Shown: positions 1 to 9,030 of the stretch, one piece after another
Numbering within the stretch: the first letter of the stretch is position 1
Layout: every line of letters starts with the position of its first letter
From: Bacillus sp. NTK034
GTDB lineage: Bacteria; Bacillota; Bacilli; Bacillales; Cytobacillaceae
Reading direction: 5' to 3'
DNA: 64,000 nucleotides
Assembly: GCF_017303275.1 (NCBI RefSeq)
Contig: NZ_JAFKOJ010000014.1
Location: 1 to 64,000 of the forward strand
Program-made: the position numbers and the translations under genes
Notes under the pieces: model-generated
Database searches by the model: none
What the model was told of the DNA's origin: nothing
Seen by the model: the letters and a program-made list of their open reading frames with translations, nothing else

Positions 1-92
1 AGGAAAGTCATCGCATGAAAAACCGAAAAAGCATTTTTTCGGCAAAAGTGTAAAAAGGAAACGAGCAAAAAGTGTAAAATTCGACTTGACGT

Positions 93-3032
93 CTACAGTA
101 GTGAATGTAGACTTGCTACTTTACTTGCATCAAAGTTGTATTCACCAAGAAAATTAATGTGTTCCCATCCTAACGGAGAAACATGTTTAAGTAAATCTTC
201 TCTCAAATTCCCCTTTTCCTTCAATAATTTTGTTGCTTCTGTAAGATAAACGGTATTCCATACGCTAATAGCATTTATTAGAATATTTAAAGCACTTGCA
301 CGTTGTAGTTGGTCTTGTATTCCTCGTTCTCGTAACTCACCTCGTTTTCCAAAGAATAAGGCTCTTGCTAACCCATTCATGGCTTCCCCTTTATTTAGTC
401 CTCGCTGAATTCGACGGCGTAGTGTTTCGTTAGATATGTAATCCAAAATAAAAATGGTCTTTTCGATTCTCCCCATTTCTCGCAAAGTAGTTGCAAGTTT
501 ATTTTGTCTCGCATATGACCCTAATTTCCCCATAATAAGTGAACCAGACACTTTTCCTTCTCGAATAGAATGAGCTACACGTAATACGTCATCAAAATTC
601 TCTTGAATAATTTTAGTATTAATACGACCACGGAGTATATTTTCTAGTTTTGGGAATTCATTCGGCGTTTGGATGGTGAATAGCTTAGAGTCAGCTAAAT
701 CACGTAGCCTTGGTGCAAAACGAAATCCTAGTAAATGACTCAATCCAAATACTGAGTCGGCGTAGCCAGCTGTATCTGTAAAATGCTCTTCAATATTTAA
801 ATCTGTCTCATGATGAAGTAATCCATCGATAACGTGTACAGCATCACGAGCATTGGTATTAATGACTTTCGTATAAAAACTTGAAAATTGATCACTGGTA
901 AATCGATAAATGGTTGCCCCTTTTCCAGACCCATAGTGTGGATTGGCATCGGCATGTAACGATGAAACACCAACCTGTACGCGCATTCCATCAGAGGAAG
1001 AGGTACTTCCATCTCCCCAATAGGAAGCTAGTTTAAGCTTATGTTGAAAATTTACTAATGTCGCTTGTGCACGACTTATAGCATCATCGAATAAACGCCA
1101 TTGCGCTGCATTAGCCATTTGATGATAGGTAACTCCTGGTGTCGCTTCTGCCATTTTAGTAAGACCTATGTTAGTTCCCATCGCCATGAGAGCAGCCATG
1201 AGAACTACTTTTTCCTCTCCCTTTGGTGGGCGATTGGTTGAGGCATGTATCAACATTTCATCAAATCCTGTCCAGTGTGCTACCTCCATTAAAAGATCAG
1301 TGAGCTTTATTCTTGGCAACATATTATATAAAGACAGGCTAAAAGCTCTCGCTTCTTCGGGTGTATTCTTCTCCAAACGGTCCACTCGGATCTTAGCCTT
1401 TTCGATATTTACTCCTTCTAGAGAATCAAGATTATTTGAAACCCATGTAAGGCGTTGAGCTAGTGACTTTCTTCTTTCCTCAATATATTCATCTGCCGAT
1501 GAACGAACGGCTAGTTTAGTTTCCGTAAGACGAGTTGTTGTCCAATCTTTTTTAGGAACAAGATACTCTTCAAAATCTTTATGAAGTCTACTACCGACTA
1601 CGGATATGTCGCCTGAACGAATATGATTTTTCAACTCTGTTAGTGCAGCCATCTCATAATAGTGCCGGTTAATTATTCCATCATCACCATAAACATGCTT
1701 CTTCCAACGTTTAGGAATAAAATCTACCGGGGCATCATTTGGAATTTTTCTTTTACCAGATTCATTTATTTCATTTAGCGTTTTTAGGGCTTGCAATAAT
1801 GGCTCTGTACCTTGTGTAGAACGAAATTCAAGAGATTTAAGAAAAGTAGGAGTATATTTTCTTAGATAAGAAAACCGATTTTCTAACAAATCTAGATAAT
1901 CGTAATCCATCGGTCGGGCTAATTTTTGGGCTTCTTCAACGGAAGAAACAATTTTATCCCACGGCATAATCATTTCAATAGCATTAAATGGATCAAGCCC
2001 TTCATTTCGTGCTTGAATAAGTGCAGCACCAATATCTGCAAAATGCACGACTTTTTCATTCACTGCTTTTCCATTTTCTTTTTGCATTTCCTCTTGTGTT
2101 TTACGACCCTTTGATTGTAAAATCATCATTTGTCTATCATGAATTTCAATTGCTTGGTCAATTAGATCTTGGCTTAGTGTTACTAGATAGGCAACAAGAA
2201 TTGCATATTTCTTCATTTCTTTAAATCTTCGAAATGAGTGTGGTTCATACCGTGCTCCAATACGAGATAATTGAAGTAACCGATTGGGATGGATTTGTTC
2301 TGTATTTATTTCTAATTTTAATTCTCGAATATATTCTAAGCGCTTTATGACTTTTAAAAAGGCTTCAGGTGAAGATTGGCCGGGAAGCTCCCTCAGCCAT
2401 GCTAAAGGGGTTTTTCTATTGTCTACAAATGGATCTATAAGTTTATCTAACTTTTGTTTTTGCCATTTGGAAAGAGTACAAGTTAATGATTTAAAAATCC
2501 TTTCCTCTGCTCGTTGACGAGTTTCCCAAACAAGCCTTTCTATAGTAGTCATGCCAGGGAGAATAATTTTCTGATTACGTAGTTCTTCTTGTGCTGTACG
2601 AAGAAGATACATTGAATTTCCATTTTGAAGGGCATGATTCAAAAGAAACTGAGCTGCCTTGCGATAGTTCCCTAAGGAAAAATTTTGATAACCATAAACT
2701 TGACGGATTTCTTCCATATGCTCATGTTTAGTTGGCTCTCGTTGGGCATATAAAGAAAATGAATTAGGATTAACATCTATTTGGCTAGCTATGTATTCGA
2801 TTATGTAATCTGGAATAGGTCCAACATCTGAAAGGGACCATCCAGGATAGCGTAGAACACATAATTGAACAGCAAAGCCTAATCGATTATGATCTCTTCT
2901 GTGTCGTTTAATAATTTCAAGGTCATATTGTGAAAAAGTATAATAAGTTTCTAGTTCACTTTCGCTCATATCAGCTGGAATTCGTACAAATTCCGTTCTT
3001 TGATCTTCTGTTAGTAATTCTTTCCCTCTCAT
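93..3032 (-). CDS. tnpA: Tn3-family transposase TnpA of the mercury transposon
   Basis: This 979-residue protein is the replicative transposase that would act at the inverted ends of the mercury element. Length and layout match full Tn3-family transposases: an N-terminal DNA-binding part, then a C-terminal DDE catalytic part with the family hallmark around TDTAGYADSVF and GLSHLLGFRFAPRLRDL. It ends with SPLGWEHINFLGEY. The ATG start follows a ribosome site, and tnpR lies 14 bp upstream on the same strand, so the two form a transposition operon. The 3' end faces the left edge of the window and the expected terminal repeat must lie in or beyond the first 90 bases. A relic of the same gene end lies at 11,270-11,392. 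Confidence 0.97.
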   Translation of the reverse strand: MRGKELLTEDQRTEFVRIPADMSESELETYYTFSQYDLEIIKRHRRDHNRLGFAVQLCVLRYPGWSLSDVGPIPDYIIEYIASQIDVNPNSFSLYAQREPTKHEHMEEIRQVYGYQNFSLGNYRKAAQFLLNHALQNGNSMYLLRTAQEELRNQKIILPGMTTIERLVWETRQRAEERIFKSLTCTLSKWQKQKLDKLIDPFVDNRKTPLAWLRELPGQSSPEAFLKVIKRLEYIRELKLEINTEQIHPNRLLQLSRIGARYEPHSFRRFKEMKKYAILVAYLVTLSQDLIDQAIEIHDRQMMILQSKGRKTQEEMQKENGKAVNEKVVHFADIGAALIQARNEGLDPFNAIEMIMPWDKIVSSVEEAQKLARPMDYDYLDLLENRFSYLRKYTPTFLKSLEFRSTQGTEPLLQALKTLNEINESGKRKIPNDAPVDFIPKRWKKHVYGDDGIINRHYYEMAALTELKNHIRSGDISVVGSRLHKDFEEYLVPKKDWTTTRLTETKLAVRSSADEYIEERRKSLAQRLTWVSNNLDSLEGVNIEKAKIRVDRLEKNTPEEARAFSLSLYNMLPRIKLTDLLMEVAHWTGFDEMLIHASTNRPPKGEEKVVLMAALMAMGTNIGLTKMAEATPGVTYHQMANAAQWRLFDDAISRAQATLVNFQHKLKLASYWGDGSTSSSDGMRVQVGVSSLHADANPHYGSGKGATIYRFTSDQFSSFYTKVINTNARDAVHVIDGLLHHETDLNIEEHFTDTAGYADSVFGLSHLLGFRFAPRLRDLADSKLFTIQTPNEFPKLENILRGRINTKIIQENFDDVLRVAHSIREGKVSGSLIMGKLGSYARQNKLATTLREMGRIEKTIFILDYISNETLRRRIQRGLNKGEAMNGLARALFFGKRGELRERGIQDQLQRASALNILINAISVWNTVYLTEATKLLKEKGNLREDLLKHVSPLGWEHINFLGEYNFDASKVASLHSLL

Positions 3033-3046
3033 GCTACAACTCCTTG

Positions 3047-3607
3047 CTAGATATCTTTTTTCTTTTCTAGATAACGATATAAGGTTGTCGCTCCAATGCC
3101 TGTTGCCGTCTTAATTTGAGATAAAGAGTAATCTTTGCTTTCATACATTTTTATAGCAAGTTCTATTTTCTTTAAATCAACCTTCGGTCTGCCTCCGTTT
3201 CTTCCCCTAGCTCTAGCAGCCGTCAATCCATCCTTCGTTCGTTCACTAATAATATCTCGTTCTAATTCTGCTATGCTGGCTAACATTCTGAAAAAGAACC
3301 GTCCCATAGCAGTTGTGGTATCGATCTTGTCTTGTATGGAAACAAAATGAATTTCCTTTGATTCGAAATATTCCATAAGCTCAATTAAATGTTTGGTACT
3401 ACGACTGATACGATCTAATTTATAAACAATGACCGTGTCATCTTTACGTAAAACTTTAAGTAGTTCATCTAATTGAGGTCGATTTTTCATTTTTCCTGAT
3501 TCTTTTTCTTCAAAAATCTGATCCACTCCGTAGTGAGCTAATGCATCGAGTTGTAATGATAATGATTGATCTTGTGTACTTACGCGTGCATATCCAAATT
3601 TCAACAC
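3047..3607 (-). CDS. tnpR: Serine recombinase (TnpR resolvase) of the mercury transposon
   Basis: This 186-residue small serine recombinase would resolve cointegrates made by the adjacent transposase. The catalytic Ser lies in the N-terminal YARVSTQDQSL motif. The conserved Arg-rich segment IVYKLDRISRS and the ELERDIISERT helix follow, and the C-terminus carries a Hin-type helix-turn-helix (ATGIGATTLYRYL). The start may be GTG at 3607 or TTG at 3604; a GGGGAG box sits just upstream of both. It is transcribed ahead of tnpA, and the AT-rich upstream region with repeated TTTGGTTAT motifs is the likely res site. Confidence 0.95.
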   Translation of the reverse strand: MLKFGYARVSTQDQSLSLQLDALAHYGVDQIFEEKESGKMKNRPQLDELLKVLRKDDTVIVYKLDRISRSTKHLIELMEYFESKEIHFVSIQDKIDTTTAMGRFFFRMLASIAELERDIISERTKDGLTAARARGRNGGRPKVDLKKIELAIKMYESKDYSLSQIKTATGIGATTLYRYLEKKKDI

Positions 3608-3624
3608 AAATCTCCCCTTTTCTA

Positions 3625-3775
3625 ATATGTTAACTATACCAAAAAGGGGTTTTAAATAGATATATTGGTCTTTTGATTTTGGTTATATTTTTGGTTATGT
3701 ATTTAAGTAGTTTTTAAGGTTTTTAGAGAAGTTCTCTATTCATAACCAAAAACGGTCGTTTATGGTGATTTGTCC
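3625..3775. promoter_or_regulatory. Probable res site and tnpR promoter region
   Basis: This AT-rich stretch upstream of tnpR contains the motif TTTTGGTTAT twice in direct orientation (about 3,677-3,700) and its inverse ATAACCAAAA near 3,740. Resolvases bind such paired sites, and in Tn3-family elements res normally sits next to tnpR and overlaps its promoter. Position and repeats support the call; exact subsites cannot be fixed by eye. Confidence 0.45.
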
Positions 3776-3947
3776 ATGAACTAATGAATTAAATGGCTTT
3801 TTTAATTTTGTTCAATAATCGGGCCAGATTGTGGAACAACACTTTTAAAGAAAATTGGATATCTATGTTAAATTTCAGAATAGATGGTAAGGTTATACTT
3901 AACTAATGGGATAGTTTAGTTTTAGAAGATAAAATAATAAATCATAC

Positions 3948-3979
3948 TTGACCCTGTACTATGGTACAGGGTTTATTCT
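3948..3979 (+). promoter_or_regulatory. MerR-type operator-promoter of merB3
   Basis: A TTGACC -35 box and a TATTCT -10 box are separated by 20 bp, the overlong spacer typical of MerR-activated promoters. Within the spacer is the perfect dyad ACCCTGTAC-TATG-GTACAGGGT (3,951-3,972), the usual Bacillus mer operator. It should drive merB3 and is presumably repressed and activated by the MerR encoded at 4,843. Confidence 0.85.
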
Positions 3980-4036
3980 GTACTAGGAAGAAAAATTCCT
4001 GTAAATAATTGCAGATCAAATAGAGGAGGCAGCAAC

Positions 4037-4765
4037 ATGAATCAAAATCATTTGAATACTTCGTTAAAGGACAAGGTGTTACAATCACTTGGTTTGCCAG
4101 AAGAAGGATTTGAGGGAAAAATCCGTTTATTGTCTCCTTCAGAAAATAGTATCCGTTTAGACATTCTTCTTTTCATGGCTGAGGGAAAAATCGTCAACAT
4201 CAATGATTTAACTGCAACAGAGGAACAAATTGATGTCCAATCTGCTCTTCAACGTTTAAGGGAATTGGATTTAATTCACTGGGACCAAAACTCTGGGGAT
4301 GTGAACGTGGCGTATCCTTTTTCAGGAGTTCCGACTCCACACCGTGTTACATTGGCTGGAATGTTGCCAGCTTATTCCATGTGTGCGATTGATGCCCTTG
4401 GCATTCCATCGATGTTTACAGATGCCGTTATTGAATCGGAATGTGCATTTTGCGGTGAAAAGATTACCATCGATGTGAAAAACAACATGCCCGTTGCCAA
4501 TCCTGATACCGTGGTTGTAGGCTTGGGAACAACGGATGCTGCCGATACCAACGCATGCTGCGATTCTTCTTGCGAATCGAATGAGCCAACGTCCATTTCT
4601 ACCAGCTGTTGCCCAGCCATTCAATTTTATTGTTCTGAGGAACATTGGCAAAAAGCGAATGAAAAGAATTCAACAACGGCGAAGGACAAGCTGACTCTTG
4701 CGGAAGCCTTTGAGGTTGGGGCTGCTGTTTTTGGCGGCACGTTATCTGGCTCTAAGGGTAAGTAA
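4037..4765 (+). CDS. merB3: Organomercurial lyase MerB3 with a Cys-rich insertion
   Basis: This 242-residue cytoplasmic alkylmercury lyase would cleave carbon-mercury bonds and hand Hg(II) to MerA. The N-terminal part is a winged-helix-like domain. The catalytic block YSMCAIDAL supplies Cys116 and Asp119, and the second catalytic Cys lies in the CCPAIQFYCS segment. Compared with the other two lyases here it is about 25 residues longer, owing to an insertion with several extra cysteines (NACCDSSCES) just before that second Cys. The ATG follows GAGGAGG at normal spacing. The gene has its own MerR-type promoter upstream and a second one between it and merR. Confidence 0.95.
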   Translation: MNQNHLNTSLKDKVLQSLGLPEEGFEGKIRLLSPSENSIRLDILLFMAEGKIVNINDLTATEEQIDVQSALQRLRELDLIHWDQNSGDVNVAYPFSGVPTPHRVTLAGMLPAYSMCAIDALGIPSMFTDAVIESECAFCGEKITIDVKNNMPVANPDTVVVGLGTTDAADTNACCDSSCESNEPTSISTSCCPAIQFYCSEEHWQKANEKNSTTAKDKLTLAEAFEVGAAVFGGTLSGSKGK

Positions 4766-4792
4766 AATCTCATGAATGAAGTAAACTATATA

Positions 4793-4824
4793 TTTACCCT
4801 GTACTAAGGTACGTGGTTTATGCT
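4793..4824 (+). promoter_or_regulatory. MerR-type operator-promoter of the merR-merA operon
   Basis: The -35 box TTTACC and -10 box TATGCT are 20 bp apart and enclose an imperfect dyad, ACCCTGTAC-TAAG-GTACGTGGT. The right arm differs from the merB3 operator, so the same MerR may bind both with different strength. Because the -10 box covers 4,819-4,824, the upstream GTG at 4,813 cannot be the merR start. Confidence 0.8.
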
Positions 4825-4842
4825 GTAAGTGAGGTGAGACGT

Positions 4843-5241
4843 ATGAAATTTCGTATCGGAGAACTGGCTGACAAGTGCGGTGTTAACAAGGAGACCATTC
4901 GATATTATGAGCGTTTAGGCTTAATTCCAGAGCCTGAACGTACGGAAAAAGGATACCGAATGTATTCCCAACAAACGGTCGATCGATTGCATTTCATAAA
5001 ACGAATGCAGGAATTAGGATTTACCTTAAATGAAATTGATAAATTGCTAGGGGTTGTCGATCGCGATGAAGCGAAGTGTCGTGATATGTATGATTTCACT
5101 ATTTTGAAGATAGAGGACATTCAACGTAAAATTGAAGATCTTAAAAGGATTGAACGAATGCTGATGGATCTTAAAGAAAGATGTCCCGAAAACAAAGATA
5201 TTTACGAATGCCCCATTATTGAAACACTGATGAAGAAATAA
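4843..5241 (+). CDS. merR: Mercury-responsive regulator MerR
   Basis: This 132-residue MerR-family regulator binds the mer operators and activates transcription when Hg(II) is bound. The N-terminal winged helix-turn-helix (IGELADKCGVNKETIRYYERLGL) is followed by the dimerisation helix. Cys79, Cys114 and Cys123 form the three-cysteine Hg(II) site known from Bacillus MerR. The start is the ATG at 4,843, preceded by GAGGTGAG; the open frame continues upstream but crosses its own promoter. It is the first gene of an operon with merE, merT, the merP-like gene and merA, so it is autoregulated. Confidence 0.96.
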   Translation: MKFRIGELADKCGVNKETIRYYERLGLIPEPERTEKGYRMYSQQTVDRLHFIKRMQELGFTLNEIDKLLGVVDRDEAKCRDMYDFTILKIEDIQRKIEDLKRIERMLMDLKERCPENKDIYECPIIETLMKK

Positions 5242-5255
5242 GAGGTGAAACAGAA

Positions 5256-5525
5256 ATGAAAAACATAATAAAAAGTTCAGGTTGGTTTCTTGTCGCACTC
5301 ATCACATGCCCGTGTCATCTGTTTTTACTACTTCCGTTGATTGCAGGAACAGCACTGGGATCATACTTCACGGAATTTAAAAATGTTATTTTCATCATGA
5401 TGGGTCTGTTATTCGTTTTCGCTCTTTTCAAGGGCTGGAGAAAACTTGATCCAGAAACAAAAGAGGAAACAAAGAAAGATACAACCACACATGATTGTTG
5501 CAGCATGGAGAAGTTCAAGTCATGA
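5256..5525 (+). CDS. merE: Mercury transport protein MerE-like
   Basis: This 89-residue inner-membrane protein has two predicted transmembrane helices. The first carries TCPCHL, the vicinal-cysteine signature of MerE, followed by an IAGTALGS segment also typical of that family. MerE is a broad mercury carrier accepting Hg(II) and methylmercury. The C-terminal tail has a further CC pair (HDCCSM), unusual for MerE and reminiscent of MerF, that could pass mercury to MerA. The gene starts 14 bp after merR, and its stop overlaps the merT start as ATGA. Confidence 0.85.
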   Translation: MKNIIKSSGWFLVALITCPCHLFLLLPLIAGTALGSYFTEFKNVIFIMMGLLFVFALFKGWRKLDPETKEETKKDTTTHDCCSMEKFKS

Positions 5526-5818
5526 AAGAAAAAGTTTCACAAGTAGCCACTGTATTTTCAGCTTTTGTTATGGCGGGTTGTTGCCTGGGTCCACTAATCT
5601 TGATTCCCCTTGGACTCACTGGGTTTGCAGGCGCAATCGCATTCTACTCGTTGAAGTATCGGTTATTGTTCAGCATCGTTACCATTGTCCTTCTTGCGTA
5701 CTCCTTTTATATGGTTTATGGAAGAAAGGGTAAAAGGAAAAGTTCTGTCATTGGCTTATGGATTACAACGTTCCTTGTTTTTACCATGTTTCTTTTCTTA
5801 TTTTCAGTTGAAAGTTGA
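5522..5818 (+). CDS. merT: Mercuric ion transporter MerT-like
   Basis: This 98-residue membrane protein has three predicted helices. The first contains GCCLGP, the paired cysteines that accept Hg(II) in MerT. The ATG at 5,522 overlaps the merE stop (ATGA), implying translational coupling, so the longer upstream reading is rejected. It lies between merE and the MerP-like lipoprotein and is part of the uptake route delivering Hg(II) to the reductase. Confidence 0.88.
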   Translation: MKEKVSQVATVFSAFVMAGCCLGPLILIPLGLTGFAGAIAFYSLKYRLLFSIVTIVLLAYSFYMVYGRKGKRKSSVIGLWITTFLVFTMFLFLFSVES

Positions 5819-5841
5819 CTATAAAAAATGGGGTGTATTAT

Positions 5842-6216
5842 GTGAAAGTACAAATAATCAGGATTATGATGTTGCTATCCCTTATGCTAGTGGTTAGTGC
5901 ATGCAGTAACGAACAAGAAGTCCAAAAAACTGAAGTATCTAAGAGTGAAGTGAAAACAACTGCTATGAATTCAGAGAAGGATGTAAAAGCTATTACTGAA
6001 GCTGAGAAGACGGGGACATTCATGGTTATAGCAGGGATGGATTGCTGCCCGCCATCAGTTGTGGAAGATGCCATTGCACAGGTTGAAGGTGCTGGCAAAA
6101 CAGCCATTAAAGTTAATGGAAGCACCGCGGAAGTAACGGTTTCTTTTGATGATACGAAAACCAATTTAGATGCAATTAAGACGGAGGTTTCAGACTTGGG
6201 TCTCCCCGTCGAATAA
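5842..6216 (+). CDS. merP: MerP-like mercury-binding lipoprotein
   Basis: This extracytoplasmic lipoprotein of about 124 residues has a lipobox (VVSAC) after a hydrophobic signal, then a linker and a small HMA-like fold. The metal motif reads GMDCCPPSV, with adjacent cysteines instead of the usual CxxC. It probably captures Hg(II) outside the membrane for MerT, as a Gram-positive counterpart of periplasmic MerP. I chose the GTG at 5,842 because a GGGGTG box precedes it. A TTG at 5,815 overlapping the merT stop is an alternative that adds nine residues. Confidence 0.82.
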   Translation: MKVQIIRIMMLLSLMLVVSACSNEQEVQKTEVSKSEVKTTAMNSEKDVKAITEAEKTGTFMVIAGMDCCPPSVVEDAIAQVEGAGKTAIKVNGSTAEVTVSFDDTKTNLDAIKTEVSDLGLPVE

Positions 6217-6234
6217 AAGGAGGATATTTTTACC

Positions 6235-8130
6235 ATGAAAAAATATCGAGTGAACGTGCAAGGAATGACATGTTCGGGTTGTGAACAGCATGTAGCTGTC
6301 GCTCTTGAAAACATGGGTGCAAAAGCGATTGAAGTAGATTTTCGCCGTGGAGAAGCTGTATTTGAGCTTCCTGATGACGTGAAAGTTGAAGACGCGAAAA
6401 ATGCGATTGCTGACGCAAACTATCACCCGGGCGAAGCAGAAGAATTTCAATCGGAACAAAAGACGAATTTATTGAAAAAATATCGGCTAAACGTTGAAGG
6501 AATGACCTGCACTGGTTGTGAAGAACATATTGCGGTTGCTCTTGAAAATGCAGGTGCAAAAGGGATTGAAGTAGACTTTCGTCGCGGAGAAGCACTGTTT
6601 GAACTACCGTATGATGTAGACATTGATATCGCGAAAACAGCGATTACTGACGCACAATATCAACCGGGCGAAGCAGAAGAAATACAAGTGCAATCGGAAA
6701 AAAGGACAGATGTAAGTTTAAATGATGAAGGTAACTATGATTATGATTACATCATCATCGGTTCTGGTGGAGCTGCCTTTTCATCTGCCATTGAAGCCGT
6801 TGCTTTGAACGCAAAAGTGGCTATGATTGAGCGTGGAACGGTGGGTGGAACTTGCGTTAATGTCGGATGCGTTCCTTCTAAGACCTTATTAAGAGCAGGG
6901 GAAATCAATCATCTAGCAAAAAATAATCCATTTGTGGGATTACACACTTCGGCTTCAAATGTTGATTTAGCGCCATTAGTAAAACAAAAGAATGATTTAG
7001 TAACCGAGATGCGAAATGAAAAATATGTGAATTTAATTGATGATTATGGTTTTGAATTAATAAAAGGTGAAGCAAAATTCGTAAATGAAAATACAGTTGA
7101 AGTAAATGGCAATCAAATCACAGCCAAAAGATTTTTAATAGCTACAGGTGCTTCTTCAACTGCACCTAATATTCCCGGATTAGATGAAGTAGATTATTTA
7201 ACAAGCACTAGCTTATTGGAATTAAAGAAGGTTCCAAATCGTCTTACCGTAATTGGTTCAGGATATATCGGCATGGAATTAGGACAACTATTTCATAACC
7301 TCGGGTCAGAAGTCACTTTGATTCAAAGAAGCGAGCGTCTATTAAAAGAATACGATCCTGAAATTTCAGAAGCCATTACTAAGGCCTTAACAGAACAGGG
7401 AATTAATTTAGTAACAGGTGCAACCTATGAACGAGTTGAGCAAGATGGAGACATTAAAAAAGTTCATGTTGAGATAAATGGTAAAAAGCGAATTATTGAA
7501 GCAGAACAATTGCTAATTGCCACTGGAAGAAAACCAAATACAGAATCATTAAACTTACATGCAGCAGGCGTTGAAGTTGGTTCCCGTGGTGAAATTGTCA
7601 TTGATGATTATCTTAAAACGACCAATTCCCGAATTTATTCAGCTGGAGATGTCACTCTCGGTCCCCAATTTGTTTATGTAGCTGCTTATGAAGGTGGACT
7701 TGCTGCTCGTAATGCAATCGGAGGACTAAATCAAAAGGTCAATTTAGAAGTGGTTCCAGGCGTTACGTTTACTTCTCCATCGATTGCAACGGTTGGTTTA
7801 ACGGAGCAACAGGCAAAAGAAAAAGGATATGAAGTGAAAACATCGGTATTGCCGTTGGATGCTGTTCCAAGAGCGCTCGTTAATCGGGAAACAACAGGTG
7901 TTTTCAAATTAGTGGCAGACGCGAAAACATTGAAAGTGTTAGGGGCGCATGTAGTGGCAGAAAACGCAGGAGACGTAATTTATGCAGCAACATTAGCTGT
8001 GAAATTCGGTTTAACTGTTGGAGATCTGAGAGAAACGATGGCTCCATATCTAACAATGGCAGAAGGATTGAAGCTGGCTGTCCTAACTTTTGATAAAGAT
8101 GTTTCGAAATTATCTTGCTGTGCTGGATAA
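6235..8130 (+). CDS. merA: Mercuric reductase MerA with two N-terminal HMA domains
   Basis: This 631-residue cytoplasmic flavoprotein reduces Hg(II) to volatile Hg(0) with NADPH. Two tandem HMA domains (about residues 2-68 and 80-147) carry GMTCSGC and GMTCTGC. The two copies are so alike at DNA level that they look like a recent duplication. The disulfide-reductase core follows, with the FAD site GSGGAAFSS, the redox pair in [15 protein letters not shown], an NADPH site ([11 protein letters not shown]) and the dimerisation domain. The protein ends SCCAG, the C-terminal cysteine pair that receives mercury from the partner subunit. It is the last gene of the merR operon and is followed by a strong terminator. 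Confidence 0.98.
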   Translation: MKKYRVNVQGMTCSGCEQHVAVALENMGAKAIEVDFRRGEAVFELPDDVKVEDAKNAIADANYHPGEAEEFQSEQKTNLLKKYRLNVEGMTCTGCEEHIAVALENAGAKGIEVDFRRGEALFELPYDVDIDIAKTAITDAQYQPGEAEEIQVQSEKRTDVSLNDEGNYDYDYIIIGSGGAAFSSAIEAVALNAKVAMIERGTVGGTCVNVGCVPSKTLLRAGEINHLAKNNPFVGLHTSASNVDLAPLVKQKNDLVTEMRNEKYVNLIDDYGFELIKGEAKFVNENTVEVNGNQITAKRFLIATGASSTAPNIPGLDEVDYLTSTSLLELKKVPNRLTVIGSGYIGMELGQLFHNLGSEVTLIQRSERLLKEYDPEISEAITKALTEQGINLVTGATYERVEQDGDIKKVHVEINGKKRIIEAEQLLIATGRKPNTESLNLHAAGVEVGSRGEIVIDDYLKTTNSRIYSAGDVTLGPQFVYVAAYEGGLAARNAIGGLNQKVNLEVVPGVTFTSPSIATVGLTEQQAKEKGYEVKTSVLPLDAVPRALVNRETTGVFKLVADAKTLKVLGAHVVAENAGDVIYAATLAVKFGLTVGDLRETMAPYLTMAEGLKLAVLTFDKDVSKLSCCAG

Positions 8131-8134
8131 GTTA

Positions 8135-8174
8135 GAAAAAAGATTCCTGATTATTGCTCAGGAATCTTTTTTCT
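8135..8174 (+). terminator. Intrinsic terminator after merA
   Basis: AAAAAGATTCCTGA pairs with TCAGGAATCTTTTTT around a 7-base loop, followed by further T residues. It closes the merR-merA operon. Confidence 0.9.
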
Positions 8175-8362
8175 GTTTTATGAATAAGGTTTTCCGTACT
8201 TTGCCAAATTAACTTTAAACTGTTTAAGGAAATGAAATATTTATATAGCATATTTGTTTTACACGGTTTATTATGTCAACAATCTGTGCACTTTGGTTAA
8301 GTCTTCTTGCTATTGAAATCTATAAAACTTACTTAATAAAAAGGATTGAGTTTCTCTACAAA

Positions 8363-8770
8363 TTATCGAGGAATGACTAATGGTGGCAGAGGAATAAATC
8401 CCTTTTTAACAGCCATTGAGTCAGTGGCTAGGTGCAACGATTTGCACGATGATAATTACGAATAAATGCATCACTTACGTCTGCTCGATGGCTCGAAATT
8501 GCCCCAGTATTCCAAAGTCCATAAATCCCTGTACGGCGAAATAATGTCCAATGAGTATCTTCTGGTCATCTATAAACAGGCGTTTGAATATCTCCTAGTT
8601 CCTTAACTGTTTTTGATTCCGAAATAGCATTATATGGAGCTGGAACAGTGTAACCAAGACGAATTAAAATTTGATATAACTCTGTTAGATTGGGTTCGCA
8701 TACATCCCGACGATAGATTTCCATAAGTTGTTTTAATTGAAGATTCTTTAAAATCTGAATGTATAAATTA
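8363..8770 (-). pseudogene. Decayed open frame of unknown function between merA and merR2
   Basis: The minus strand of this 860-bp gap carries a readable but broken protein: LMEIYRRDVCEPNLTELYQ, then LIRLGYTVPAPYNAISESK, a stop codon, SHRADVSDAFIRNYH, another stop, and after a frame change KKGFIPLPPLVIPR and a proper stop at 8,363. Composition and order remind me of DUF3231-type proteins of Bacillus, but that assignment is weak. No start or ribosome site was found. It seems to be an old passenger inactivated by at least two stops and one frameshift. Confidence 0.45.
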
Positions 8771-8950
8771 CATTACCCCAAGCAAACCCATTCGCGAAGG
8801 TAGCCTTGGGTTACCATATAATACTCGCTAGTATCAAGGAAACGGTTTTCATGTCGAGTTTATTATAGAAATGTTGCAATAACACCATTTTAAAGATGAT
8901 GTTACTTCTATCTCCTGATTAAACTTTGTATTTAAATTATAAAATTGCAC

Positions 8951-8982
8951 TTGACCTTCCCCTAAGGTGAACGTTGTAAACT
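8951..8982 (+). promoter_or_regulatory. MerR-type promoter of merR2 with a different operator
   Basis: TTGACC and TAAACT are separated by 20 bp, the same overlong spacer as the two other mer promoters. The internal dyad is ACCTT-CCCCT-AAGGT (8,954-8,968), clearly different from the ACCCTGTAC dyads upstream. This implies a second, separate regulator, most simply MerR2 acting on its own operon. Confidence 0.75.
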
Positions 8983-9030
8983 CTAGTTAATTCAGTGATG
9001 GTCTTCCAGTTAACGAAAAGGGGGGAGATA

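Noticed and set aside
1-92. Left terminal inverted repeat of the mercury transposon
   Set aside because: I looked for an inverse match in 10.8-11.4 kb and found none, so the terminal repeat cannot be placed from this window.
797-2517. Several plus-strand open frames opposite the mercury tnpA
   Set aside because: They lie wholly inside a well-supported transposase, lack ribosome sites and show no motif, so they are antisense shadows.
4322-4651. Minus-strand frames inside merB3
   Set aside because: The merB3 reading has catalytic residues and a ribosome site, while the antisense frames have neither.
5446-5733. Alternative frame overlapping merE and merT
   Set aside because: merE and merT are linked by an ATGA overlap and carry family cysteine motifs, whereas the alternative frame has no start signal.
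6190-6595. Minus-strand frames over the merA HMA domains
   Set aside because: They repeat because the HMA domains are duplicated, with no ribosome site; shadow only.
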